From: Verrucomicrobiota bacterium
GTDB lineage: Bacteria > Verrucomicrobiota > Verrucomicrobiia > CAIQCK01
Length of the DNA: 64,000 nucleotides
Assembly: GCA_016222825.1 (NCBI GenBank)
Contig: JACRQF010000014.1
Span: 310,001-374,000, forward strand
Direction: 5' to 3'
Position 1 is the stretch's first letter, and each line of letters begins with the position of its first letter. Positions 9,801-18,042 of this stretch are shown here, in pieces. Under the pieces are notes generated by a model. That model searched no databases. It had not been told where the DNA came from and saw only the letters and a list, made by a program, of their open reading frames with translations. The position numbers and the translations under genes were made by a program.

Positions 9801-10160
9801 ATCCCCGCCGCGCTCGGCCCGTGCGAAGGCCGCGTGTTCATGGTCACCGACCGTCCGATTGCCGGCGTGAAGATCGAAGCGCCCTCTGCCGCGAAACTCG
9901 GCGGCACCGCCACGGTGAAAATCGCCGTCGTTGACAAAGTCGGCCGTCCGCTCGACGCCGTGGTGCCGTTGCGCGTGGACATCCGCGACCCGGCGGGCCG
10001 CGATGCGGAGCGGACCGGCTACTACGGCGCGAAAGACGGTGGGATGGAACTAAAACTCGATCTCGCTGCCAACGACCAGCCGGGAGCGTGGCAGGTTCGC
10101 GTGCGCGAGCTGGCCTCCGGCCAGACGGCGAGCCAATACATTCGCGTGAGCCAGCCGTGA
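6897..10160 (+). CDS. secreted LamG-domain, glycoside-hydrolase-like protein
   Basis: The 1087-residue protein has a signal peptide (LAAFAVAVVASLASAIAQ) and a concanavalin/LamG domain at about 40-250 (FTVEMWIKPKK, WQHVAFTYDG, the usual LamG_3 landmarks). An Ig-like linker follows, then a large alpha/beta region at about 355-720 resembling a TIM-barrel hydrolase (MPVLMWGIGG, LGVCISLSPGNW), and a segment at about 750-890 like a beta-galactosidase trimerisation/GATase fold (FRVLVMFDCDVLT). The C-terminus is beta-rich. A good Shine-Dalgarno (GCAGGAG) lies 7 bases before the ATG. The stop overlaps the next GTG start. It probably binds and cleaves a polysaccharide outside the cytoplasm. Catalytic carboxylates could not be assigned, so the glycosidase role is inference. 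Confidence 0.7.
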   Translation: MKLAAFAVAVVASLASAIAQRPCEPWQQPYTGADASGKHVIACWQFAAGAETNDSSANKLSLKLQGAVFTKDGKFGPCLESFCGHPVADKKHAAVAAHHPALTPKGAFTVEMWIKPKKELDGYPEAFLLDKKYVAHSDYQFTLSAADKSGPRRLLMRLGFGDETETWSSEPATYETGVWQHVAFTYDGAGDGRFWRDGAALGGAKKPGRAAITPGKHTLSIGDRHGSYYHGFPGFIAQVRLCNGVLEFRPAAFAVASDRTSFVRMEKAAPIRFNVTNLQRTKLKGATASVSFEGFGDKTFALPELDGGATHTLEYPLDTSLRPGEYNLRARIRIPGDKPYASEEGFPITIVARPLPKRMPVLMWGIGGVDNVVKELPRLKHIGFTHCLGMSADFGAIFDAGKPTLASKPETVTEVKRMLNAALANDLGVCISLSPGNWAEHKKEFLRIDRQGKSNLQRPSICGLFPEMQKLCYNVGASVAQTYGEFPAWQAALLHTEVRDGAGLCYHDHDRAACRQATGADIPAEIGGKWGVDRAKLKDFPADCVIRDDDPIYRYSQWYWKTGDGWNGLNNELHRGLKSTGRNDLWTFHDPAVRVASVYGSGGAVDFISQWTYSYPDPIRIGVATDELFAMARGAKQPQQVMKMTQIIWYRNQTCPAKKGDEVTKAVKSVFEDTDPDRIFPTIAPMHLREAFWTKMARPIQGIMYHGWQSLVPTESTSAYRYTHPQTQHELRRLVKEVVEPLGPALMQVPDRKSDVAYLESFASQMFARRGTYGWCQTWCGDAYQMLMWAQLQPEIVYDETVVERGLDGFRVLVMFDCDVLTATVAKKVKEFQKKGGLIVGDERLCPAIKADIVIQSYTRTRKADEDRAALVAKAGELRKALDKRYRRYSDSSNADVVARCRAFGKSDYLFAINDKREFGSYVGQHGLVMEDGLPSETTLSLARKSGFVYDLIAGQAVPTTTSRGQLRIPAALGPCEGRVFMVTDRPIAGVKIEAPSAAKLGGTATVKIAVVDKVGRPLDAVVPLRVDIRDPAGRDAERTGYYGAKDGGMELKLDLAANDQPGAWQVRVRELASGQTASQYIRVSQP

Positions 10161-11668
10161 AACCTGCGAGCTTCAACAAGTGGATCGCGAGGGTCGTGTT
10201 GGTTGCGTCGCTGTCGCTTGTGTCGGTGGGAAGCGCCTCAGCTGCCGAGACCGTCGAGGGGCCGGCGGACTGGCGGCAGTGGCCGTTGGCGCCCGCAGAT
10301 AAACCCGAGTTGCTGGATCCGCGCGACAGAATCGCACCGGAGTCGGTGCCGGCAGTGCCTGCATTTCCGGGCGCGGAGGGACACGGCGCGCTGTCGGTTG
10401 GCGGTCGCGGCGGGCGGGTCGTCAAGGTGACGACGCTCAACGCAAAAGGCCCCGGCAGTCTCGACGAAGCGCTGCGCGCGAAGGGCGCGCGCATCGTGGT
10501 CTTCGATGTCAGCGGCGTCATCCGCGGCGATTTCGTCATCACCGAGCCGAACATCACCGTGGCGGGTCAGACCGCGCCGGGCGCGGGCATCACCATCGAA
10601 GGCACGCTCTACACCAGGTTCCAGAAAGCGCCACAGGTCGGCAACGTCACCCTGCGCTTCCTGCGGGTGCGCGTGCTCCCGGTCCCTGCGAAAAGCACCG
10701 ACAGCCTCGATGCTGTGCGCTTGCTCGGCGCCGACCGCGCGATTGTGGATCACGTCTCGGCGTCGTGGTCCGCGGACGAAACCACCGGCAGTCCTCTCTG
10801 CGCCAACGTCACCTATCAATGGTGCTCCGTGGAAGAGTCGGCCACCGTCGGCCACAAGAAGGGCCTGCACAACTACGGGATGAAGGGCGCGGGATGGCCC
10901 TACGGTTTCATCCACCACAACCTCATGGCCCACCACTCCCGCCGCAATCCGAGCGGCACCGCCCACGTCATCAACAACGTCGTCTATGATGTCCGCGACG
11001 GTTTCGTCCACGACGCGCCCGCGCCGCCGCCCGACCTTTATTTCGCCAGCAACGTCAGCGGCAACTACTACAAGCAAGGCCCCAGCTCGGACAGGTTCTA
11101 CCCGATCTGCTTCAAGCAAAACACCGCCTACTACGCCGTGGACAACTTCATCCACGGCGTCGGCCTCATCAAAGACCCATGGCTGGAGGCGGACAAACAT
11201 CCCGGCCTCAGAGCTTATGCCGACAAAGGCAAACGGCTGACCCGGCCACGGCCTTATCCCTATTTCCCGGTGACCATCCATACGCCGGAGCGTGCCTGTG
11301 AACTGGTGCTAGCCCACGCCGGCTGTCTGCCGCGCGACCGCGTGAGCCGGCGCACGATCCAGGAGTTCAAGGACGGCACCGGCAAATGGGGCCGCAATGC
11401 GCCTGAGAAACCCACCGACGAATGGTATCTCGACGGCCTGAAGCTGGGCAAACCTGAATGCGATTCGGACGGCGACGGCATGCCCGACCGTTGGGAGCAG
11501 GCGCACGGACTGAACCCAAACGATGCTGCCGACGCCGCGAAAATCGTCTCCAAACGCGCCTCGCGCGGCGACCGTCACAGCGGCTACACCTACGTCGAGT
11601 TCTACGTCAACGAACTGGCCGACAACCTCATTTCACGAGCCATGCGTGATGCCGGAGTCAGCCCATGA
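10157..11668 (+). CDS. secreted pectate-lyase-like protein (PL1 fold) with calcium-loop tail
   Basis: This 503-residue protein starts at a GTG that overlaps the previous stop (GTGA); the longer ATG frame would run 70 bases into the upstream gene. A signal peptide (VVLVASLSLVSVGSASA) precedes a right-handed beta-helix with the PL1 landmarks FPGAEGHGA, RIVVFDVSGVI, TVAGQTAPG, VDHVSASWSADE and HHNLMAHHSRRNP. Near the C-terminus DSDGDGMPDRWEQAHGLNP is a type-3-thrombospondin/dockerin-like calcium loop common in PVC secreted enzymes. PL1 enzymes cleave pectate by beta-elimination, but related proteins may act on other uronates. Coupling to the LamG protein upstream and the propeller protein downstream suggests one degradation system. 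Confidence 0.82.
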   Translation: MKPASFNKWIARVVLVASLSLVSVGSASAAETVEGPADWRQWPLAPADKPELLDPRDRIAPESVPAVPAFPGAEGHGALSVGGRGGRVVKVTTLNAKGPGSLDEALRAKGARIVVFDVSGVIRGDFVITEPNITVAGQTAPGAGITIEGTLYTRFQKAPQVGNVTLRFLRVRVLPVPAKSTDSLDAVRLLGADRAIVDHVSASWSADETTGSPLCANVTYQWCSVEESATVGHKKGLHNYGMKGAGWPYGFIHHNLMAHHSRRNPSGTAHVINNVVYDVRDGFVHDAPAPPPDLYFASNVSGNYYKQGPSSDRFYPICFKQNTAYYAVDNFIHGVGLIKDPWLEADKHPGLRAYADKGKRLTRPRPYPYFPVTIHTPERACELVLAHAGCLPRDRVSRRTIQEFKDGTGKWGRNAPEKPTDEWYLDGLKLGKPECDSDGDGMPDRWEQAHGLNPNDAADAAKIVSKRASRGDRHSGYTYVEFYVNELADNLISRAMRDAGVSP

Positions 11669-13791
11669 AGACCATGCGAAGCTCAACGTGGATTCGAGTC
11701 ACGGCGATAATCGCATGGTTGGCGCTCTGGCCAGCAGCGATCCCGGCGAAGGAAGTTTTCCAGACGCCGAACAACGGTCACAACCTCGGTGTCTGGCGCA
11801 TCACCCGCGAGCCGGCCGTCCGGCACTGGGCGAACTACCACAACACGCAATGCTGGAGTCCCGACGGACGCTACCTCTGCTACACGCGCTACGCCCCGCA
11901 CGAAGGCCGTTACAGCGACGCGGCGGACGAGATTCATCTCTACGACCTGCTCGCGAACCAGGATCGGCTCGTCGAGCGCGGCTTCAATCCGCGCTGGGCG
12001 AAGTCCCGCAACTGGCTCTTCTATGTCCGCATCACCGGAACCGGGCGAGGCAAGGCGAGCCGGCTCGTCGAAGTCCGCTGGCTCGACCTCGACACCGGCG
12101 GGACGAAGACGCTCGCCACGGGCGTGGAGGCACTCGGCGAGACGACGCACGACGACCGCTGGCTGCTCGGCTCGAAACGGTTCCGCGGGCAGACGCCGGA
12201 GTTTGTTACCGTCCGCATCGCGTTGCCCGGCGGCGCGGTCGAAGAACTGCGCGAGGCCGTCGGCAGCCAGTGGATGCCCAACCCGCGCCATCCGGTCTTC
12301 TTCACGCGGCAGGACCACAAGAGCGAGCCGTTTGGGGCGACACGCTGGTTCTACGACCTCGACGGCCGCAACCAACGCATCGCGGTGCCGACGCTCCAAC
12401 AGTGCCACATGTCGTGGATCGGCAGCGGCGAGTTTCTCCTGCTCGGCAACGGCCTCGTGCGCGGCCGGCGCTGGAACGAGCCATTTCCCAGCAACGTTCA
12501 CATCCTCGCGTCCATCGGCGTCGGCGACATCAGCCCGTGTGGCCGCAGCGGGCGCTATGTCTGTGGTGACCACAACGTCGCCGACTTGCGCAGCGGCGAT
12601 GGGTTTCACTTCATCGAGCCGCTTTCGATCATCTGTTACCCGGCGACGGTGAAGGACGACTCCGGCATCTACGACGCCGACCCGAAAGGCAGCCCCGACG
12701 GCACGAAGATCTGCTTCGTGTCGAATTACGACCTCAAAGATGGGCTACTGACGTATATCGAGAGAGTCTCAAAGGCCGACCGCGACGTGCTGCGCGTGCG
12801 GTCCACGGACGGCTTTCCCGACAAGGGCGCGGTTGTGCTGCGCCGCGAGATCGTGGGCTACGAACGCAAGACCAAGACAACCTTCGAGGGTCTGACACGC
12901 TGTCTGCACGATACGCTGCAAGTGCAACCCTCTCCCGGCATGCCCGTCACATCGTTTAAGGCCCGCTGCCTGACCGACGCGCAGTGGCGGCAAATCCCCG
13001 GCGTGTCGCCGCCGATGCGTCACTCCATCGGCGAAGAACATCCCGTGCTGCTGCGCCAGCGGCAGACCGATGTCTATGTCGCCGTCGTCCGCAAACCCGA
13101 CCGCCCTCATCTGCGCATGGCCGGCAGCGCGGCGCAACTCATCCCCGGTGAGGAGCATTACGAGACCGCCGGCTACCACCTGCTGCGGGACGGGCGGAAG
13201 ATCACCGCAAGACCCATATTGACTGGCATGAGCGTCGAGCTTCAACCGGGCGAACATCGCGCCGTCGCGGTCGAGTGGTCCGGTTTGGAAAGCGAGCCGT
13301 CGCCGCCGTTGCGCGTCGCCGCCTCCGCTAAGCTGCAAGTTCTGGCCGACCCACCGAAGGATTTCTCATGGACCAGCGACCGTTGGCTGGAAGGCCGCTC
13401 CGTGCGCGAGATCGTCCATCTCCACGACGGCGTCATCCATCGTGAATGGTATCGCGGCAACATCCTCACGCGCCGGCACGACCTCAACGCCGACGGCAAG
13501 GCCATCCGCCGGCTCGCCATCGAGAACGGCAAGCTGGCGCAGCGCGAGTATCACGACCGCGACGGCAAGTTGCTCAATCGGGAGATATTCGACGCCGAGG
13601 GTTTCATCACTGAATCCATCCGCTACGGCGAGGACAGCGGCAAACCGTTCGAAGCCATTCACTGGTGGTTTGAGCACGGCACGCCTGTGAGACAAACGTC
13701 GAAGGATGGGGAGTTCGTGAAACAGGGAGACCAGTGGGCTGCGACGAAGCCAAGCGAGCGAGCCGAGAAGAAAAGGAAACGCGCACGATGA
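11665..13791 (+). CDS. secreted TolB/WD40-like beta-propeller protein with YwqK-like repeats
   Basis: The 708-residue protein is coupled to the PL1-like gene by ATGA and begins with a signal peptide (VTAIIAWLALWPAAIPA). Residues about 30-390 contain propeller blades (CWSPDGRYLCYTRY, GSPDGTKICFVSNYD) like the WD40-like/TolB family. Residues about 580-680 hold imperfect repeats of the form GxxxRRxDLNADGK, GKLAQREYHDRDGK and GKLLNREIFDAEG, which resemble MORN-2/YwqK-type repeats. The C-terminus is Lys/Arg-rich. The propeller may bind oligosaccharide or act as a lyase related to oligogalacturonate lyase, whose fold is also a propeller. That second option would fit the PL1 neighbour, but catalytic residues could not be checked. 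Confidence 0.65.
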   Translation: MKTMRSSTWIRVTAIIAWLALWPAAIPAKEVFQTPNNGHNLGVWRITREPAVRHWANYHNTQCWSPDGRYLCYTRYAPHEGRYSDAADEIHLYDLLANQDRLVERGFNPRWAKSRNWLFYVRITGTGRGKASRLVEVRWLDLDTGGTKTLATGVEALGETTHDDRWLLGSKRFRGQTPEFVTVRIALPGGAVEELREAVGSQWMPNPRHPVFFTRQDHKSEPFGATRWFYDLDGRNQRIAVPTLQQCHMSWIGSGEFLLLGNGLVRGRRWNEPFPSNVHILASIGVGDISPCGRSGRYVCGDHNVADLRSGDGFHFIEPLSIICYPATVKDDSGIYDADPKGSPDGTKICFVSNYDLKDGLLTYIERVSKADRDVLRVRSTDGFPDKGAVVLRREIVGYERKTKTTFEGLTRCLHDTLQVQPSPGMPVTSFKARCLTDAQWRQIPGVSPPMRHSIGEEHPVLLRQRQTDVYVAVVRKPDRPHLRMAGSAAQLIPGEEHYETAGYHLLRDGRKITARPILTGMSVELQPGEHRAVAVEWSGLESEPSPPLRVAASAKLQVLADPPKDFSWTSDRWLEGRSVREIVHLHDGVIHREWYRGNILTRRHDLNADGKAIRRLAIENGKLAQREYHDRDGKLLNREIFDAEGFITESIRYGEDSGKPFEAIHWWFEHGTPVRQTSKDGEFVKQGDQWAATKPSERAEKKRKRAR

Positions 13792-13821
13792 GCGCGCGAT
13801 CCCAAGCGCCGGACACGCAGC

Positions 13822-14244
13822 CTACTTCCCGCTTCCGCCGAGAATCTTCTCCGCCCGCTCGAACGAGCCGAGGTTGAAGACGTTCTTGTAGCCCATGCCT
13901 TTCAACATCTGCGTGCCGGCGCCGCTCCGGCCGCCCGCCTGGCAGTGCAGCAGCAAGACGGTTTCCTTGTCGGGCGCCTCGCTGGCGATCCGCTGCTTCA
14001 GTTCGTCGAGCGGGATGTTGATGGTCTTTGGCAGGCGCCGCTCGCCGTATTCCTGCGTGGTGCGCACGTCAATGACCTTCGCTCCCTTCCGCAGATGGTC
14101 GCGCGCCGCCTCCTCGGTGACCGAGTTGAGTTGCTTGAGAAACACGAACGCGCCGAGCACGCCCGCCACAGCCAGAATCGTCATCCATGTCATGACGGGA
14201 ACCATTGCACCGAACCGGTGGCTGGGCAAGCGGCTGGCCGTCAT
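13822..14244 (-). CDS. membrane-anchored rhodanese-domain protein
   Basis: A 140-residue protein with one N-terminal transmembrane segment (MTILAVAGVLGAFVFL) and a rhodanese domain. The landmarks are KVIDVRTTQEYGERRLPKTINIP and the active-site loop LLLHCQAGGRSG with the persulfide-forming Cys. Rhodaneses transfer sulfane sulfur. The start at 14244 shares one base with the cysK stop (TGATG), indicating coupling; ATGs at 14205 and 14193 would still keep the membrane anchor. It is the last gene of the sulfur operon, which supports a role in sulfur trafficking, possibly at the outer face of the inner membrane. Topology was not determined. Confidence 0.85.
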   Translation of the reverse strand: MTASRLPSHRFGAMVPVMTWMTILAVAGVLGAFVFLKQLNSVTEEAARDHLRKGAKVIDVRTTQEYGERRLPKTINIPLDELKQRIASEAPDKETVLLLHCQAGGRSGAGTQMLKGMGYKNVFNLGSFERAEKILGGSGK

Positions 14245-15206
14245 CACGTCTGGACCTGTTTGCGCGCCTCGTCGGCCAGCGCGGTGCTGAGGTAACGCTC
14301 GCCGGTGCTGCAACCGATGGTGACGATGAGTTTGCCTTTGTTCTCCGGGCGCTGGGCCACTTGCAGCGCGGCCCAGACGTTCGCGCCGGTGGAGATGCCG
14401 GCGAGGATGCCCTCCTCCGTCGCCAACCGGCGCGCGGTGATGATGGCGTCGTCGTTGCTGACGGTGACAACATCGTCAAGTATTTGCAGGTTCAAGTTCT
14501 TCGGCACGAAGCCCGCGCCGGTGCCTTGAATCTTGTGCGGGCCGGGCTTGAGCGGCTGGCCGCTGCGCGTCTGCGTGATCACAGGCGAGTCTTTCGGCTC
14601 GACGGCGATGGAGAGGAAGCTCTTTTTGCGCGGCTTGATCACCTCGCTGATGCCGGTGATGGTGCCGCCGGTGCCGACGGCCGAGACGAGAATGTCCACA
14701 TGGCCGTCGGTATCTTTCCAGATTTCCTCGGCGGTGGTCTGGCGGTGGATTTCCGGGTTGGCCGGGTTGTTGAACTGCTGCGGAATCCACGAATCGGTGA
14801 TTTCCTTGTTCAGATCCTCGGCTTTCTTGATGGCGCCTTTCATGCCCTCGGCGGCTGGCGTCAGGACGAGTTGTGCGCCGAGCAACGCCAGCAGCGTGCG
14901 GCGCTCCAGACTCATGCTTTCGGGCATGGTGAGGATGAGCTTGTAGCCGCGCGCGGCGGCGACGAACGCCAGCGCGATGCCCGTGTTGCCGGAGGTCGGC
15001 TCGATGATGGTGGTCTTCGGCGTGAGGATGCCGTCGCGCTCGGCGGCGTTGATCATGGCGAAGCCGATGCGGTCCTTGACGCTGCCGAGCGGGTTGAAGA
15101 ACTCGCCCTTGAGCGCGATGGTCGCCGGCGCGCCGCCGGTGATGCGGTTGAGCTTAATCAGCGGGGTCCGGCCCACTGTGCTGATGATGTCGGGATATAC
15201 GGGCAT
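14244..15206 (-). CDS. cysK: cysteine synthase A (O-acetylserine sulfhydrylase)
   Basis: A 320-residue PLP enzyme that makes L-cysteine from O-acetylserine and sulfide. The PLP lysine is Lys44 in NPLGSVKDR. TSGNTG at 71-76 is the substrate loop, and GTGGT at 178-182 binds the cofactor phosphate. Length and order match CysK rather than the longer cystathionine beta-synthase. A strong Shine-Dalgarno (GAAAGGAAA) lies in the 26-base gap after cysA. It overlaps the rhodanese gene by one base. Sitting behind the sulfate permease genes, it completes assimilation of imported sulfate, although no sulfate-reduction genes are in this window. Confidence 0.95.
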   Translation of the reverse strand: MPVYPDIISTVGRTPLIKLNRITGGAPATIALKGEFFNPLGSVKDRIGFAMINAAERDGILTPKTTIIEPTSGNTGIALAFVAAARGYKLILTMPESMSLERRTLLALLGAQLVLTPAAEGMKGAIKKAEDLNKEITDSWIPQQFNNPANPEIHRQTTAEEIWKDTDGHVDILVSAVGTGGTITGISEVIKPRKKSFLSIAVEPKDSPVITQTRSGQPLKPGPHKIQGTGAGFVPKNLNLQILDDVVTVSNDDAIITARRLATEEGILAGISTGANVWAALQVAQRPENKGKLIVTIGCSTGERYLSTALADEARKQVQT

Positions 15207-15232
15207 GGTCGTTTCCTTTCTTTGGTTATAGT

Positions 15233-16309
15233 TTAGATGGAATAGTCTTCCGCGAAAACCCTCAAATTCTGCAATTCGACGAAAACCTGCTCGCCAGCCT
15301 GCGGGTTCAACTGGCGCGAAAACTCCTTGCTCAACTGGACGCCGAACTGGCTGTGGTCGTCGAGACGCTCCAGCTCAACCTGCACCACCGGCCCGGCGGC
15401 GTTGACGCGAAGGATGCGCGCTGCCAGGCTCGACTGGCCGGTGCGCTCGCGGGTCAGCCGGATGTCGTGCGGTCGCACGTAGGCGACGGCGCCGCTGTTC
15501 GACTCGCCGACGTGGTTGGTGGCTTGAAACTCAGCGCCGCCGATGACGACGCGGCCCTCGTGGATGCGGCCTTGGAAAAGGTTCACGTTGCCGAGGAAAT
15601 TGAGGATGAAAGGCGACGCCGGATGCTCGTAGATTTCCTCCGGCGTGCCCATCTGTTCGATGCGTCCCTCGCGCATGATGGCGACGCGGTCGGCGACTTC
15701 GAGCGCCTCCTCTTGGTCGTGCGTGACAAAGAGCGTGGTAACGTGGATTTCGTCGTGTAGCCGGCGCAACCAGCGGCGCAGTTCCTTGCGCACCTGCGCA
15801 TCGAGCGCGCCGAACGGCTCGTCGAGCAGCAGCACCTTCGGCTCCACGGCGAGCGCGCGGGCGAGGGCCACGCGTTGACGCTGGCCGCCGGAGAGCTGCG
15901 ATGGAAACCGCTGGGCGAGCGGTTCGAGTTGGACGAGCTGTAGCAGTTTCGCGACACGGCTGCGGATTTCCGGCTCCGCCGGGCGCTTATCCCGCGGGCG
16001 GACGCGGAGGCCGAACGCGACGTTTTCAAAGACGGTCATGTGGCGGAACAGCGCGTAATGCTGGAACGCGAAGCCGGCCTTGCGCTGGCTGGCCGGCAGG
16101 TTCGTGACATCCTCGTTGTAGAACAACACCTGCGCGCTGCCGGGGTCGGGGAATTCCAGGCCGGCGATGATGCGCAGCAGCGTGGTCTTGCCGGAGCCGG
16201 ACGGGCCGAGCAGCGCGACCAGCTCGCCGGAGTTGACCCGGAGGCTGACGTTGTCGAGCGCGACGAACTTGCCAAATCGCTTGGTGATGTTGCGGACTTC
16301 AACGCTCAT
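15233..16309 (-). CDS. cysA: sulfate/thiosulfate ABC transporter ATPase
   Basis: A 358-residue ATPase with Walker A GPSGSGKT at 35-42, the signature LSGGQRQRVALARAL, Walker B VLLLDEPFGALD and the switch His in FVTHDQEEA. A C-terminal TOBE-like regulatory domain (VAYVRPHDIRL) follows, as in CysA. It powers the CysT/CysW permease encoded immediately upstream, 12 bases away. In Proteobacteria CysA serves both sulfate and thiosulfate, depending on the binding protein. Confidence 0.95.
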   Translation of the reverse strand: MSVEVRNITKRFGKFVALDNVSLRVNSGELVALLGPSGSGKTTLLRIIAGLEFPDPGSAQVLFYNEDVTNLPASQRKAGFAFQHYALFRHMTVFENVAFGLRVRPRDKRPAEPEIRSRVAKLLQLVQLEPLAQRFPSQLSGGQRQRVALARALAVEPKVLLLDEPFGALDAQVRKELRRWLRRLHDEIHVTTLFVTHDQEEALEVADRVAIMREGRIEQMGTPEEIYEHPASPFILNFLGNVNLFQGRIHEGRVVIGGAEFQATNHVGESNSGAVAYVRPHDIRLTRERTGQSSLAARILRVNAAGPVVQVELERLDDHSQFGVQLSKEFSRQLNPQAGEQVFVELQNLRVFAEDYSI

Positions 16310-16321
16310 GGTGTTTCAGTT

Positions 16322-17197
16322 TCAGGCTTCCGCGCCGTGTGCGGCCGGGTTTTTCCATTCGATCCAGGTTTTCAGTGCCAGCGTGACCAGCGCCAGCAGC
16401 GCCAGCAGCGACGCGACGGCGAAAGCGGCGACGAAGTTGTATTCGTTGTAAAGAATCTCGATGTGGAGCGGCATGGTGTTGGTCTGGCCGCGGATATGGC
16501 CCGACACCACTGAGACCGCGCCAAACTCGCCCATCGCGCGGGCGTTGCAGAGGATGACGCCGTAGAAGAGGCCCCACTTGATGTTCGGCAGCGTGACGCG
16601 CCAGAAGGTCTGCCAGCCGCTCGCGCCGAGTGTGATGGCGGCGTATTCATCGTCGTTGCCCTGCGACTGCATCAGCGGGATCAGTTCCCGCGCCACGAAC
16701 GGGAACGTGACGAAGATTGTCGCGAGCACAATGCCCGGCACGGCGAAGATGATCCGGATGTCGTGTTCGGCCAGCCACGGGCCGAACCAGCCTTGCGCGC
16801 CAAACAGCAGCACGTAGATCAACCCGGAGATCACCGGCGAGACGGCGAACGGCAGGTCAATGAGTGTGATGAGCAGGCTCTTGCCGGGAAAGTTGAACTT
16901 CGCGATGGCCCACGACGCCGCCACGCCGAAGACGAGGTTGAGCGGCACCGCAATCGTCGCGGTGGTGAGCGTGAGCTGAATCGCTGAGATGGCGTCGGGG
17001 TTGCGGAAGGCGTCGAAATACGGCCCGATGCCGCGCCGGAACGCTTCCGTGAACACCGCCGCGAGCGGCACGAAGAGGAACAACGTGAGGAACAACAGCG
17101 CCACGGCCGTCAGCGTCCACTGCACCCACGCAGGGTCGTGGGTTGCGTGGCGGGCGGTCACCGTGCGGTTCAGTCGTGATATAGCGGGTCCGGCCAT
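16322..17197 (-). CDS. cysW: sulfate ABC transporter permease CysW
   Basis: A 291-residue inner-membrane permease with six predicted helices, the first being LTAVALLFLTLFLFVPLAAV. The cytoplasmic EAA loop reads EYAAITLGASGWQTFWRVTLP, which contacts CysA. GEFGAVSVVSGHIRGQTNTMPL is characteristic of CysW. The start at 17197 (MAGPAIS) lies 7 bases after the cysT stop; the longer frame to 17266 would overlap cysT and lacks support. Confidence 0.93.
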   Translation of the reverse strand: MAGPAISRLNRTVTARHATHDPAWVQWTLTAVALLFLTLFLFVPLAAVFTEAFRRGIGPYFDAFRNPDAISAIQLTLTTATIAVPLNLVFGVAASWAIAKFNFPGKSLLITLIDLPFAVSPVISGLIYVLLFGAQGWFGPWLAEHDIRIIFAVPGIVLATIFVTFPFVARELIPLMQSQGNDDEYAAITLGASGWQTFWRVTLPNIKWGLFYGVILCNARAMGEFGAVSVVSGHIRGQTNTMPLHIEILYNEYNFVAAFAVASLLALLALVTLALKTWIEWKNPAAHGAEA

Positions 17198-17204
17198 GAC
17201 GGGT

Positions 17205-18041
17205 TCAGCCTCGCGTGCGTTGTTGGCTCCACTTCTGGAGCAGGTTGATGACGAGCAGGAGCGCAAACGAAGCGGTGAGCATCACCACGGCGATGGCGGT
17301 GGCGCCCTGGTAGTCGTATTGCTCCAGCTTGGTGATGATGAGCAACGGCGTGATCTCGGTGCGCATCGGCATGTTGCCGGCAATGAACACCACCGAGCCG
17401 TATTCGCCAAGCGCCCGCGCAAACGCCAGCGCGAAGCCGGTCAGCAGCGGCGGATAGAGCGGCGGCAGCAGCACGCGGCGGAAGGCCTGCCACCGGCTCG
17501 CGCCGAGGCTGACAGCGGCTTCTTCGAGTTCGGATTCGAGATCCTCCAGCACCGGCTGCACCGTGCGCACGACGAACGGCAGGCTGATAAACGTCAGCGC
17601 GATGAGGATGCCGAGTTCGCTGAACGCGGCCTTGATGCCGAGCGGCTCCAGCCAACGGCCAATCCAGCCGTTCTTGGAGTAGATCGCCGCCAGCGCGATG
17701 CCGGCGACAGCCGTCGGCAGCGCAAACGGCAGATCCACCATCGCGTCCACGAGTTTCTTGAAGGGGAACCGGTAACGCACCAACACCCACGCCACGAGCA
17801 GCCCGAAGACCGCGTTGATGGCCGCCGCGAGCAGCGCCGCGCCAAAGCTGATGCGATACGACGCCAGCACCCGCGGTGACGCCACCGCCGACCAGAACGC
17901 CGGCCACGTCATGGTCGCGGTCTTCAGAAACGCCGCGCTCAGCGGGACCAGCACGATCAGGCCGAGGTAAAGCACGGCGAATCCCAGCGTCAGCCGGAAG
18001 CCAGGCAGTGGATTCTGCTCTTTGAAGGTGAAGGCGGACAT
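17205..18041 (-). CDS. cysT: sulfate ABC transporter permease CysT (CysU)
   Basis: A 278-residue permease with six predicted membrane helices. The EAA loop is EEAAVSLGASRWQAFRRVLLPPL, and GEYGSVVFIAGNMPMRTEI is typical of CysT. It pairs with CysW to form the channel for sulfate. Its start is one base after the stop of the M14 deacylase gene, so the two are almost certainly cotranscribed. Confidence 0.93.
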   Translation of the reverse strand: MSAFTFKEQNPLPGFRLTLGFAVLYLGLIVLVPLSAAFLKTATMTWPAFWSAVASPRVLASYRISFGAALLAAAINAVFGLLVAWVLVRYRFPFKKLVDAMVDLPFALPTAVAGIALAAIYSKNGWIGRWLEPLGIKAAFSELGILIALTFISLPFVVRTVQPVLEDLESELEEAAVSLGASRWQAFRRVLLPPLYPPLLTGFALAFARALGEYGSVVFIAGNMPMRTEITPLLIITKLEQYDYQGATAIAVVMLTASFALLLVINLLQKWSQQRTRG

Positions 18042-18042
18042 T

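Noticed and set aside
11523..12569. 348-residue plus-strand frame between the PL1-like and propeller genes
   Set aside because: It overlaps both coupled genes in another frame and is Arg-rich without motifs.
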